The position numbers and the translations under genes are program-made. Shown piece after piece: positions 46,996-59,000 of a stretch of DNA of 64,000 nt. Within the stretch, counting starts at the first letter, position 1. Every line of letters starts with the position of its first letter. The DNA lies in the NCBI GenBank assembly GCA_029255685.2, contig CM055318.2, forward strand, positions 33,096,001 through 33,160,000, written 5' to 3'. The notes below the pieces were generated by a model, which saw nothing but the letters and a program-made list of their open reading frames with translations, was not told the origin of the DNA and did not search any database. The DNA is from Silene conica (Eukaryota > Streptophyta > Magnoliopsida > Caryophyllales > Caryophyllaceae).

Positions 46996-47991
46996 AAAGA
47001 AGCAATACGAGCTAAAGCCGAAGCACTCGATCGAGCTCGTGATGCACTCGATCGAGTGTCAGCCCCACTCGATCGAGTGCCTCATCCGCGTACTTCTAAT
47101 TCTTCTATTTCGCTTAATGCACAGGTACCCGATACTACTATTCCAAGCCAAAGTTCTCCAAAGGTCTCTAAGGATGCAAAGGAAGCTGAACCAATAAAGA
47201 TTATTCTTCCATTCCCAACCCGACAACAGAAATCAAAATTTGATCACCAGTTCGGGAGATTCATGGAAGTTGTGAAGAATCTTCAAGTAAGCGTTCCTTT
47301 TACTGAATTGATTACTCAGGTACCAGCTTATGCAAAGTTTATGAAGGAGATATTAACAAAGAAGAGAACTTTCAACGATGTGGAGACAATTGCATTCACT
47401 AAGGAGTGCCATGTCGCGCTGCAAGCCAATTCTCCACCCAAGCTTAAGGATCCAGGGAGTTTTTCTATTCCTTGGACTATTGGTTCTCTTGATTTTTCTA
47501 ATGCGTTATGTGATTCTGGGGCGAGTGTCAGTGTCATGCCGTATACTACTTGTAAACAACTTAACATGACCACACTTAAATGTACCAATATGACCCTCCA
47601 AATGGCTGACAGGTCCATTCAACGCCCTATGGGTGTCTTAGAGGATGTACCGGTTATGATAGGAAAATATTATGTGCCCTGTGATTTTGTAGTGATGGAC
47701 ATGGCAGAGGACGCTGAAATACCTATTATCCTCGGACGACCCTTCCTTAGTACCGCTGGGGCTCTTATTGACCTTAGGGAGGGTAGTCTCATTTTTCGCA
47801 TCGGGGATGACACCATCACTTTTCTACACAACCAAGCACCCCGTCCTCCTGATTTTCAAACTACATGTCATGTAATTACCATTCTCGATCCTTCTTTTGA
47901 TTCTTGCCATGCTTTGTGTATTGACAGGAATTCAATTGGCGCTTCTACTACTGCGTCGCATCCATGGGAGCTAGAGGTGGATGAGTTCTAG
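46996..47991 (+). CDS. Retropepsin-type protease region of element 2
   Basis: Same reading frame as gag, separated only by the TGA at 46993. After a linker containing three ALDR-type heptads (array 6, 47026-47077), the protease has LCDSGASVSVMP (about 47509-47544) and IILGRPFLSTAGALI. The frame stops with TAG at 47989-47991. It is homologous to 3-1154 of the window. Because gag and protease share the frame, either the TGA is a mutation or stop readthrough controls the Gag to Gag-Pro ratio, as in some retroelements; the sequence alone does not decide. Confidence 0.8.
   Translation, partial: KEAIRAKAEALDRARDALDRVSAPLDRVPHPRTSNSSISLNAQVPDTTIPSQSSPKVSKDAKEAEPIKIILPFPTRQQKSKFDHQFGRFMEVVKNLQVSVPFTELITQVPAYAKFMKEILTKKRTFNDVETIAFTKECHVALQANSPPKLKDPGSFSIPWTIGSLDFSNALCDSGASVSVMPYTTCKQLNMTTLKCTNMTLQMADRSIQRPMGVLEDVPVMIGKYYVPCDFVVMDMAEDAEIPIILGRPFLSTAGALIDLREGSLIFRIGDDTITFLHNQAPRPPDFQTTCHVITILDPSFDSCHALCIDRNSIGASTTASHPWELEVDEF
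47026..47077. repeat. TCGRYCGA site array 6 (3 sites, gag-pro linker)
   Basis: CTCGATCGAG at 47026, 47047 and 47068, 21 bp apart, in phase with codons so that each unit encodes a heptad containing LDR. Confidence 0.95.
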
Positions 47992-48369
47992 AAGTTGATC
48001 CACGAAGAAGAGCCACCTCCTATTTTGGATTATAGCTGTGACGGAAGTGTTGACTGGGAGGCTGAGTTAGGTGCTTGGGAAGCCGAAATTTTCAAAGACG
48101 ACTACCTCTCTAAGGAGCCTGAAGATACCATGGATCTTGCTGATGATCCACCTTTGAGTTTCGTTTTTCAGAATGACAGAGAACTTTTTTATGCTTATAA
48201 TTTGGATTTTACTCCCGTTGAGACTGAACTTAGACAATTCGTTTTGATATTTGTGTATGTTTGTATTGTTTCATGGTGCTACCTAAGCCTGTGGGTAGCA
48301 CACAGAGTGAGTTTCGACTTTCTTCTACGGGCATTGAATTGCCTTGATACGGCAGCATTGGAGCTTTGA
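47992..48369 (+). pseudogene. In-frame continuation after the protease
   Basis: Still in the gag-pro frame beyond the TAG at 47989: acidic sequence (HEEEPPPILDYSCDGS ... WEAELGAWEAEIFKDD) comparable in position to the post-protease tail of Athila polyproteins. No RT motif is reached before the stop at 48367-48369. Confidence 0.5.
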
Positions 48370-48860
48370 AGTCACAAAAAATTGCCTTGGTTACGTATGA
48401 ATCGTCAAGCCCCCGCTTTGCAGCTGGTTTGGGGGAGTTATTATGCTTTCCAGCTGGTATTATCCTTCTTTTATTTTTTTCCTTTATTTACTTTAATTTA
48501 GTGTGTTATGTTTTCTGCTTTATTTCCGTTTGTCAGTATTGTCCTTTAGGGTGCTGGTTATATTTTATATTGTGCCTTACATGTTTTTTAGGTCACAATG
48601 AGGACACTGTGACATTTAGGTTTGGGGGAGAGTCTTTATTTTATGTTGTGTGCTTAAAAAAAAAATCCAAAAATATGTTTTTTCTTTCATTTTTAGGTCG
48701 AGTCTTGGTGAATTAAATAGCAATGATGATAATTCGCATTGTTCTTGCATTTGAATCCCAAATAGTTATCCATGTACATTGTTTTGACTCGTTAGCCTAT
48801 GAAAACAAAGCTCAATGATCAAGTCTTGACCGTAATTGACATGCCTTATGAAGAGTCTAT
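48370..48860 (+). other. Non-coding region after gag-pro in element 2
   Basis: Contains two GGTTTGGGGGAG polypurine-like tracts (about 48425 and 48620) and an A8-TCCAAAAATATG run. It parallels 1590-1860 of element 1. Ends at the Copia insertion. Confidence 0.5.
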
Positions 48861-50318
48861 TGATATAATATACTCAAGAAGGGGGGGTTGAATTGAGTAT
48901 GCCTTCTTTTTAAATCTTCTTCGATGTGTGTATGGTTGTATGATGATCTTCGAGTAAAACAATTAATAGGGAGAGACACAATATTTTTGAAGTGGTTCAG
49001 TCTCACACTTTGAGACCTACGTCCACTATTCTCGATTAATAAAATTAGTACCAACCCTGGATTACAATTTTATCAACCCTACTCGTGCAACTTTGATGTT
49101 AGTCGCAACTCTATCTAGATACCGTTAAATATCTAGCTACTACAAATACCGTTAAATATTTGTCTTACAATGAGTACCGCTAAATACTCGTTCTTTCTTA
49201 CGTTAATAAGATAAAGTCTTCAATGTTTCTTGGTGTCACAATCTTGAATGAATAAGATCAATGCTTGAGCACTTGAATCTTGAATCGGATATGACAATGA
49301 AAAGCTCGAATATTGAAGTATATGATCGGCGGTTCTCTCTCTTGATTTGCGTGAATATGTGTGTGTATTTCGTGTAGATTAATGTGTCATAGGTAGTCTA
49401 TTTATATAGAATATATATCTAGGTAATTCAAACCCTAGATGATTTAGGAATATTACTTAAACTAGAATACTAGTCTTTTAGTAATACTACCTTAAATCTA
49501 ATCTTAATATATTTAGGAAAGATTTAATAATATACTATAAGTATTATATAAGGAATCAATTTCCTAATTCATATTTAGGAAAGATCTTTATATAATAAAC
49601 AACTAGTATCTTTATTAAAACAACTTCCTAAACTATGTCAAAGATAATAAAATATATTATCACAATATAATCTTAGTTTGTTTAGAATATTAAATAAATA
49701 CATAATATTTACTTAATTTAATCCTATAAGAATTATGGTAATCGTGACATGTTACACGTTTCCCAAAGTCGTAACAAACTATATTTTCGATTATATTATT
49801 TGACAATTACGATCATATAAAAATCCTTAGTTTATTTTAGTAATAAATAATTATCTCATAAGACAATTATTTATTCCTTATTTAACTAAAAGATATTTTA
49901 TATAATCCTATCAAGATTAACAATTCCATATTTAGAATAGAATACCAATTAAACACTAGTTTGTACACGACACTAATTTGGAAACAATCGTTTCATCAAA
50001 ACACATATATCATTTCTTCATAGATATAGAGTTATAGCTACGAGCTATAACTTGAACCAAACTTGTACTAAAGTTATAGTTGATAAGTATAACTTTAGCT
50101 CATTATGCGCGCTTGTGATCTTCTATCAATCTTCGACTTAGTCAATTCATTGACTAACATGCTTGAATCTTTTATACTTGATTAGATCTTGTTACTAATG
50201 TTCTGTACACTTAGCACACGATTATACATACGAGTATATAATATATAAATAGCTAGACTTGTCATTATCAAAACATAAACATATATACTATATATATATT
50301 TGAATATATGGTTCAACA
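48861..50318 (-). repeat. 3' LTR of the Copia element (1458 bp)
   Basis: Minus strand TGTTGAACCATATATTC (from 50318) to ...CAACCCCCCCTTCTTGAG... TATATCA (48861). TATA box TATATAAATA on the minus strand at 49408-49399. Contains the GTTATAGCT inverted repeats at 50031-50096. Confidence 0.8.
50031..50096. repeat. Paired inverted repeats in the Copia LTR
   Basis: GTTATAGCT-3 nt-AGCTATAAC at 50031-50051 and AAAGTTATA-9 nt-TATAACTTT at 50070-50096. The GTTATAG units are 42 bp apart. Confidence 0.85.
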
Positions 50319-50320
50319 AA

Positions 50321-53170
50321 CACTACTACATAAACGGGTTATTACGGTGCTTTTAAATCACCTATTGCGACGCTAAATAGCGCCGGAATGGGTTATACCG
50401 ACGCGTTTGAAAGCGCCCCATTTGCCTGTGCCGCTACCCCCTTTTACGACGCTATTGTTTTGCTTCGGTATAGGTAAATTATAGCACCGCAAGAATTGAC
50501 GCGCTATTCTAGTGTTATACCAGCTCTTTTAAAGCACTGCTAGACATGACAAATACGCTTTTAAAGCGCCTCAACTAATATGTGGCCATCCTCTATTAAA
50601 CACCATTATGATGTTTTTGTTAACTCGCTTTTCAGCATTGCTTTTATACTACGATCAACAATTTTATTTATCAAACCTGCATTTCCTCTTATATTACCGT
50701 CTCAACAAAACATATTCCTTGTCACAATAAGAACTACAAGACATCCACAATTTTTCGAGAAACAAGCATATCTTAGCATTAAATAACCGTAGTGTCAAAT
50801 ACATGGCCGAACATAATAAAAATAAATGCTTGTGTCGTACATTAAAAAATCAACTCTCGAGTCACAATGTCCTTTATTATATTCCCACCAACACTAGCTA
50901 GTGACTATTTGCGGCACCTTAGAAACGCATATCTTCAGTGCCTCTAAAGCAATCCTTGTGATGAAGCTTGAGCTTGACGATACAAAAGGTAGCTTGAACA
51001 TTGAATTACTGAAAGTTCAAGTGAAAACAAAGCAAGTCGTTTATGATCAAATTATACGATAATTCAAATTTATGTAAGAATGACATATCTTACCATTACT
51101 AATAAGGGAAGCAATAAAATACATAAAGGTTCGGAAGGGGATAAAAAGCATGGCAATAAGGGAAGATGAGATAGTCAAGAGGAGAGACAACCTGTATAAC
51201 ATGTTTCACCTTGCATAACAATCTGCCTTGGAGGTAGAGAATCCTCGTTTATTTTCCTTTTACTTCATTTTACCAATTAAACAAATGTAATTATCTTTCC
51301 TCCCATCCCTTTTCCTTTCAATATTTTCCTTCAAACAAAGGATTAAGAAAACTAGCACAACATACCAGTTTGACATGTTCCGTATCATATGTCCCAATTC
51401 CTTGTTGTAAAAGATCCATTCCTACATCAGTTTTTCAAATAACTTCAAATAGGCGTGTATTTCAACAAGCAACATGCTTTAAAGGGGAAATGGGTCAGAT
51501 AAGAAGTGGCAGCCCAAAAAAAACATGTAAACTCAGAATATAAATAAGGGGATTGAGAAAGGTGTTCAAAAAGGCAGGGATAATAGACTATAAGACATAT
51601 GCACCACAACCGACTTTAATTTTTCTTTGTGAGTAGTCTATAATACAAGAGTAAATGTTAGCCCATCTACAACATACACACACAAAAACTCTTTATAAAA
51701 GCGTGAATAAAGTTATAGGAAAACATACCAGGTATATGTATTCATTAGTAAGAAGATGGACCTTCTAATTCACGCACTCAAATTTCCCAATGTCCCATAC
51801 GATTGTCGTACCAACTAGCCACGAGAGACATCCGATACAAGAGGCGACCCTTTTGAGAAAGCCTATAATGAAAAACATCAAACTGTTTTAATAACGTACA
51901 CAACAAACATTAATCAAACTACTATGTTCTAGAAAATCAACTCAAAATTCAGTCTTACATTCTAATTTATAAAGGGTAGCAGTGACAAGAAAAAGAAAGA
52001 CGAACCTTAAACCACAATTTGTCAGACAAAGTTTGATTAGACTGTCTTTCAGATTCAATAACCCTATAATTAATACATATTCACAAAAAATCAAGCCTTT
52101 TGAACTAACCCAATAAATAAGTATTTGCTCAACCTGAATCATTTGTTTACCTTTGCGGAGAATAAAAGAGGGTAAATAAATGACTGGGACGGAGGGAGTG
52201 AAAAACATGTACTCCTAATATGGTTAAACTGACCTTTTAATATCAAATTAATGGAAGTATTAATCTCCGTATGCAGTTCCTTCCCTTTGGCAGTGTAGCT
52301 TTGTGTTAACAGCAGAATAATAAACACCCACACGATCACCACAGATCTTGTAAGGTTGCTCAATACACAAAAACCTGTATTGTAATGCATAATCCATTAA
52401 AAAAATAGTCAATGTTATTAATATGGGGATTAAAAGTACATGAAAGATGAACTCAATCTGCGTAACCAATAACACATGTTTCCAAACATGTTTTCAATGA
52501 TACAGAGAAGCCGTTTCAATCTTACCCGAGTAAATTTAACTATCATACTAGATAAAATATGGGATATCAAATACAAAGCACTTAAATTGTTTGTGTAGAA
52601 ATAACTTGATTTATAAAATTATAACACATGTAGTTAAATTGCTAGCCCAGATCTATGATAGAATGAATGTAATTTCAGAATTGAACGAAAATAAAGAAAC
52701 CCCCAATTTTCTAGTGGGAGAAAAATAACAATTGTAATAAAATTAAGCAACAATTAAAATTCTTATATCAACAAAAATATAGAATAAAAGAATGGTAAGG
52801 TAGAATCATAGAGGTACCTCGCTCTAATTCGGCCATCTTGATAATTTTTTTATGCCTGATTTTCGATCAGATTGAGTTTATCATCTCAATTTCATCTTAT
52901 TTCCTGAAGATATGAATATATTGAGTATTGGGATGCTGGGAAGTTTTAATTTTGGGTAGAAAGTAGAGACTAGAGAGGACTAGTGAGATAGGCGGTATAT
53001 TGAAATTTTTATTTTCAGTTTAGCGCGTACCGCAAACACGGAAGTTTGAGGCGCTATTATCCAACGTTTTCTAGAAGCGCCTTCCTTTTTGTTAATTTGA
53101 AGTAAATTTAGCATTAATTTGGGTGAGCGTCGGTACAAAAGCGCCTTAAGAAGTCATTTTTGTAGTAGTG
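50321..53170. mobile_element. CACTA transposon 1, non-autonomous (2850 bp)
   Basis: Ends CACTACTACATAAACGGG and (inverted) CACTACTACAAAAATGAC; 3-bp target duplication AAA (50318-50320, 53171-53173). Subterminal regions (50330-50580; 53020-53165) are full of GCGCTTT / AAAGCGC motifs. No TNP2-type transposase. It separates the Copia LTR from its polypurine tract. Confidence 0.9.
51196..52836 (-). pseudogene. Exon-like blocks of an unidentified split gene inside CACTA 1
   Basis: Minus-strand blocks with good splice sites: ATG at 52836 (MAELER) ending at a GT donor (52817); 52382-52210 with a hydrophobic stretch (VIVWVFIILLLTQ); 52063-52006 (one frame VIESERQSNQTLSDKLWFK); 51862 downward (LSQKGRLLYRMSLVASWYDN); about 51426-51370 (MDLLQQGIGTYDTEHVKL); and about 51253-51200 (DSLPPRQIVMQGETCYTG). 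The blocks are separated by AT-rich intron-like sequence. This could be captured host exons or the element's own tnpA-like gene. I do not recognise the protein, and joining phases are not all consistent. Confidence 0.35.
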
Positions 53171-53173
53171 AAA

Positions 53174-53190
53174 TTCCCCCTTTTTGATGA
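53174..53190 (-). other. Polypurine tract of the Copia element
   Basis: Minus strand CATCAAAAAGGGGGAA, the typical Copia tract. It abutted the LTR start before CACTA 1 inserted. Confidence 0.8.
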
Positions 53191-53874
53191 TGGCAAGTCT
53201 TCTTAGATTTGTGACTAAGTGTTTAGTTCCCCCTCAATATAATAAGGGTCAATCATAGCAAAGAATCACTTAGGGTTTTTATCTTCTATCTATCCCATAT
53301 CCTTTAAGAACCCTAAGAGACAATGAATTACGACAAGGAGCAAGCTTAGGCAAATTCTAATCTAAGTCGCATTTTTCCCCCTCTTGACATCATCGAAAAG
53401 ATGAGAACAAAGACATAAAACGACTAGAATAATATACAACGAAACATAAGCATGCATGAAGAACGAGTCGAAAAAATATGAATACACATAATATCATACA
53501 AGCACATACGAATGTTAAGATATACACAACCAATCCGAAAGTACTAAGCCAATGGGCCGAATTATGAACAATAGAGTTTAAGAAAATGGGCCGGCTAAGG
53601 TGAGTTTATAAGGCCTGCAAAAGAGAACAAGTTAGATGGGCCAAGACAAAAAGGAATATCAAGTTGGGCCGCATCAAAACAAGGATAAGGATTGGGCCTG
53701 GTAGGGTGAAGAAATCCGAAGGAGGCAAAATAAGAGAAGGCTTCGGATTCCTAATGGGCCAGGGAATCAAATTGGGCCACTAGAGTAATGTTTTTATAAG
53801 TCCAACCCAGGACTTAAGCAAAATAACAACACAACAACTTCAATTCTAAAAAAAACAGAGACGGAGATGAAGGA
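53191..53874 (-). other. Copia 3' untranslated region
   Basis: Between the extra ORF and the polypurine tract; no coding signal. Rich in TGGGCC-type motifs at 53540-53780. Confidence 0.5.
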
Positions 53875-55404
53875 TCAAGAACGAGAACTGGAGGCCGGTG
53901 TCTTGGCATAAGGGTTCACGTAATCGGGTCGGGTACGAAACTCGAGTGTCTCCAACCTATCCAAGCAACTATTCACGTTTCTCCCTTGAGCATTAAGCGC
54001 GATCTCGAAGTTTAGCACTTTGAGTGAGAGTGCCTTGACGGCCTCAAGTGCTTGAGATGCATGTTCCCTTAACAAGCCATGATCACGTACCATTGCCCCT
54101 CCTTGCGTCGTGATAAAAGACAAACGATCACTTATGGCGAGCAACTCGGAGCATACCACCGAGACCTCTGACCCAATCTTTACCAAGTGCTTATCAACTT
54201 TTTCCATCCAAACCTTAACACCTTCTTCAAAAGCACGTCCCCTCTTCGTACGACTACCCCCTGCCTCATCATTGTTCTTCTGCCCTTCACACAAACCAAT
54301 AATTTTGTCCATTTTTGCCTCAAGACCTGCGAAGGATGGTGATGAATTTGAAGCGGGTTCCGTACCAAGATTCTTACCAAACGTAAGATCAACCCCTTCG
54401 AAGCAAATCCCCATTAATTTTAACAACCTATCACACATTCGATCACGTGGTTTAATCCCAAAACTTGAGTCGTCAACAACACCTTTCTTAAGCAACAATT
54501 CGGACACCCACATTCCATATGGAATGTCAATTGTGGAGCAAAACTTTTCTTTAACAAGAACACTAGAAACTTGACAAATTTTATGGCAAATAAGGGATGC
54601 CAAGTCGACTTTCTGACCCTCCAACCAACTAAATATCACAACGGCTTCGACACTTGCGAGTTTATCTCTGCCACCCCTTCGAGGTAACACGGTGTTCCAG
54701 TGAAAGTTCAAGAAGAATTTCAATTTAGGGTTAAAAGACACGGTGAGCAGAGGCGAAACTTCAGTAGCATCGTCATCAAAGTATTTTTTAATTAACAATT
54801 TCTGTTCTTTAGAAACTACACTCCATTCCTTTTTGGGGTCAAGATTTAACCCGTCTTGATCAAGTTTAAAAATGTCACAAATATCCGACTTAGTCACAAC
54901 AACATCTCTACCATTCACAACACCCCTTATTCCGTCATCACAAGGTTTAACTGAAGCAAAGAACTGAACCAACTCGATGGGAAATAGCAAACCCGAAAAA
55001 TCACTTATGTATTCCCACCCTTGATATGTCAAAAAATCTTTAAAGAAACTCAAGGATTTAGACCCATTGACCCATGACTTAGGATAAAAACGACCCGCAT
55101 GAATGGCTTAAGGTAAAACACGATCGATTAACATACCTTCTTGTTTGGTCATGCGAACTTTCTCAAGACCCTCACGAGTGGCTTCGACAGAGTACTCTGG
55201 AAACATAGGGCGAGGAACTTGGGAGTCGAGTTCTTGCATGTCGTCGAAATTAGGGGAAGAAACACGATTAAGTTTGCGTCGTTTGCTTTGGTCGGGAGTG
55301 GGAGCGGTGGTAGTTATCGGAGTTGGAGAGGGCGGTGGTGACGGCGTTGGTGAAGGTGGAGAGGGTTTCTTTTGTTGAGAGCGTGTGGCGCGAGATGGTG
55401 GCAT
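53875..55404 (-). pseudogene. Extra ORF downstream of pol, plant transposon protein domain plus coiled coil
   Basis: Minus strand, ATG at 55404. A proline-rich basic start (MPPSRATRSQQKKPSPPSP) leads to one in-frame TAA at 55110-55108. The same frame then runs open to 53875. After the stop comes SFFKDFLTYQGWEYISDFSG ... FPIELVQFFASV, like the putative plant transposon protein domain (Transposase_32 type). The C-terminal half looks coiled-coil (VWMEKVDKHLVKIGSEVSVV onward). Its position between pol and the 3' LTR is where Sireviruses carry an env-like ORF, but I see no signal peptide or membrane anchor. About 510 codons in all. Function unknown. Confidence 0.6.
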
Positions 55405-56012
55405 TGTGGTGATGAAAATGGTGGTTTTGAGTTGAGGTTGTAGCGGAGGTTTGGGTGAGTTTTAATGGTGGTTTGTAAATTTTATGGAGGTTTGAGGTTT
55501 TGAAGTTAATAATGGGAGTAGTGGGAGATAAGTTGAGGGAGTTGGGTTTGGGGACGGTAATAATGGGGGTTGAGTGAGGTTAGTGATAGAGGTAAAAGGG
55601 ATTGGTTGGGGTAATAAGTGAGGCTAAGGGTATAGGGACACGTGTCAGTGGGTGAAGGTGAGTAGTGGGGCAAGTGGTTGGGTGACGTCACATGGGTTTG
55701 GGGTAGTACACACGGTTTAAGTGTGTATATAAGGTAAGTTTTGTTTTTAGTTTATATTTAAATAATATGTATTAGTAATATGTATAAGGTGTAACGTAAA
55801 TATGTGCGTAAGATAAATTATACTATGTGACATATTATTGTTTTGAGAATCGGTTGTGCACACATTCGTATGTAAATTGCATAACATAAATATGATCACA
55901 TAATTTTTCATCGAGTACATACGTACATATGCAGCGGAGTATACGGACACAGTCATATAATCTCATCTAAACCTTAGTCAATCATTGGGTTATTTTTGCT
56001 TTTAAGATTTGA
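55405..56012 (-). other. Spacer between pol and the extra ORF
   Basis: 608 bp without coding sequence on the minus strand. It might hold a splice acceptor or internal promoter for the downstream ORF, but none could be identified. Confidence 0.4.
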
Positions 56013-59000
56013 TTAGGTGCCACCGATTAAACCAATTTCCAATCGCAAAGTCTCAAAGCGTTCTCTAGCCAATGGTTTAGTGAAGATATCTGCCCATTGT
56101 TTTTCCGTACTACAAAATTCCAATTTTATATTTTTCTTTTCAACATGGTCTCTTAGAAAGTGGTGTCTAATTTCAATATGTTTAGTTCTCGAGTGCTGGG
56201 CTGGGTTTTTAGATATAATTATAGCACTCGTATTATCACATAATATAGGCACACATCCAACATCAACACCATAATCATGTAACTGTTGCTTTAACCATAA
56301 AAGTTGAGAACATACCAGTGCGGCTGCAATATATTCTGCTTCAGCAGTTGAGAGAGCGACAGAATTTTGTTTCTTGGATCCCCAAGATATAATACAAGGA
56401 CCTACAAAGGTAGCAAGTCCGGAGATACTTTTTCTGTCTAAGGAACATCCTGCATAATCCGCATCTGAATATCCTACTAGGTTAAAGTTACAGTCCATAG
56501 GATACCATAGATATAATTTTGAGGTTCCGATTAGATATCTTAATATTCTTTTAACTGCAATCATGTGTGATTCTTTTGGTGCAGATTGGAATCTCGCACA
56601 AACACAGACACTAAACATTATATCTGGACGACTTGCTGTAAGATAAAGAAGTGAGCCAATCATACCTCGGTAAGTTGTTTCGTCTACAGACTTACCATCT
56701 TCGTCTTTGGTTAGCTTCTTATCTGTGACCATTGGAGTAGGCATTGCATGAGAGGTTTCCCTTCCGAATTTCTTTAGCAACTCTTTGACGTATTTTTGTT
56801 GATGAACCTTGATTCCTTCTTCAGTTTGTTGTATTTGAAGTCCAAGGAAGAACTTTAGTTCTCCCATCATACTCATCTCGAACTCAGAAGTCATCAACTC
56901 AAAGAAGTACTTGCACAACTTTTTATTAGTTGAGCCAAAAATAATATCGTCAACATAGATCTGAACGACTAGTAGATCTGAGTTTTCGCTTTTAAGAAAT
57001 AGGGTTTTATCCACAGACCCTCTCTTGAATCCACTTTCCAATAGGAACTTTGATAATCTGTCGTACCATGCCCTAGGTGCTTGTTTCAGGCCATAGAGAG
57101 CTTTGTCCAATTTGAATACATGATCCTTGAGTTTGCTGTCAGGAAATCCAGGAGGTTGTTCAACAAATACTTCCTCTTGGAGATAGCCATTAAGAAAGGC
57201 AGTCTTAACGTCCATCTGAAAAAGCTTCATTCCCTTGTGTGCTGCAAATGCAATGAGTAGTCTTATTGCCTCAAGACGAGCAACAGGAGCAAAGGTTTCG
57301 TCATAATCGATCCCTTCCTGTTGGTTGTATCCTTGAACTACTAGTTTGGCCTTATTTCGCACAATGACTCCAGTGTCATCCAATTTGTTTCTGAATACCC
57401 ATCTAGTTCCAATGACAGTTCTGTCCTTAGGTCGAGGAACAAGATGCCAAACTTTGTTTCTTTCAAATTGCTGGAGTTCTTCTTGCATGGCAAATATCCA
57501 GTCTGGTTCTGCGAGAGCTTCCTTGATATTTGAAGGTTCAATGGTGGAGAGAAAGGAGTAGAATGAGCAAAAGTTATTTAAGCTCCTTCGAGTCTGAACT
57601 CCATCTGTCAGGCTTCCTATGACATTGTCCAAAGGATGAGAGCCTTTGTATCTCCAGTTCCTTGATTGATTATTAGCATTACCTGAACTTGACTCGGGAT
57701 CTTGACTTGTTCCCCCTGAATCCAAACCTGGGTTTATAGTAGGGTCAGGTATAACTCTGGCCTCTTCCCTTTGGTTTTGATTCAAAGTTACAGCTTCATT
57801 AGCTGTAACTCTGGGTTCCAAGTCATTAGTTTGAGAGTTATCTACAGTATCATCAACCGTATTTTCATCTCTCGCACCATTTTCTCCCAAGTTGAGTTCA
57901 TCATGAGTTCCTTGAGGTTCTCCTTCTTTAATTTCCATTTCAGGAGGATCTTCCCTTGATAACCTGAAATCAGGTTCGTCTAGGTTTTCCTCTATATCCT
58001 GTAATGGCTTATCGAAGACATTATTCTCATCAAAGATAACATGAATACTTTCCTCTATGCATAAAGTACGTTTGTTAAAGACTTTGTAGGCTTTACTATG
58101 ATCTGAATATCCTATAAAGATTGCTTCATCACTTCTAGGGTCGAATTTGCTTAATCTGTTTTTACCATTGTTGTGAACAAAGCATTTACTGCCAAAACAT
58201 CTTAAGTGAGATATGTTTGGTTTACGACCTCGAAGAAGTTCATAAGGTGTCTTTTTAAGGATAGGTCTAATCATAGCACGGTTATGAATATAGCAAGCTG
58301 TACTTATAGCCTCAGCCCAAAAGTTTCTAGGTAGGCCACTACAAAGAAGCATTGTTCTAGCCATGTCTTCTAGGGTTCTGTTCATTCGTTCTACGACTCC
58401 ATTTTGTTGTGGGGTTCTAGGGGCCGAGAAGTTATGTCCAACACCATTGGTTTTACAGAACTCAATAAAAGCATGATTGTCGAACTCAGTTCCATGGTCA
58501 GTACGGATTGTTACTAGGTTTGATTTATATTTGTTTTGGACAAGTTTCATGAGACTAACGAATTCATCAAAAGTTTCGTCTTTAGAATGGAGAAAGATTG
58601 GCCAAACAAATCTAGAGTAATCATCGACTAGAACGAAAACGTACCTGGAACCACCTCTGCTTCTTACCTTCATAGGGCCACATAGATCCATGTGTACTAG
58701 TTCAAGAGCTTGTTCTGTGCTTACCACTCTTTTTGGCTTAAAGGATGATCTGACGTGTTTACATCGTGCACATGTGTCACACATCTTTTCTTGATCAAAT
58801 TTGATCTTTGGAAGACCTTCGACCAAGTCCCATCTTTTCAGCTTACTTAGAATAGGTGAGCTAATATGACCAAATCTCTTGTGCCATAGACATGGATCAT
58901 CTAACGTAACTTTCATGCATGATAGAGAATCAGTAGGTACAACATTTAAATCAATCATATAAACATTTTTCATCCTGTGACCTTCAAGTATTACTTTACT

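Larger units (their letters stand above)
43729..48860 (+). mobile_element. Athila-like Gypsy retrotransposon, 5' part (element 2)
   Basis: 5' LTR, primer-binding site, gag, protease and downstream region, interrupted at 48861 by the Copia element. Its 3' part must lie beyond 64000. It is inserted just upstream of the Tat gag start codon. Confidence 0.85.

Noticed and set aside
47026..47077. TCGRYCGA arrays as cloning linkers or CRISPR repeats
   Set aside because: They include SalI-, PvuI- and EagI-like cores but sit at matching places in two retrotransposons with natural flanks. There are no spacers of CRISPR type and no cas genes; the DNA is plant nuclear.
47056..47991. Protease frame as a separate gene starting at GTG 47056
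   Set aside because: It is in the same frame as gag and separated only by the TGA at 46993; there is no sign of independent initiation.
45271..48369. Stops as proof of cytosine deamination
   Set aside because: Any TAA, TAG or TGA can arise from CAA, CAG or CGA by C to T, so these three alone prove nothing.
54110..54574. 154-codon plus-strand ORF
   Set aside because: Antisense shadow of the extra Copia ORF.
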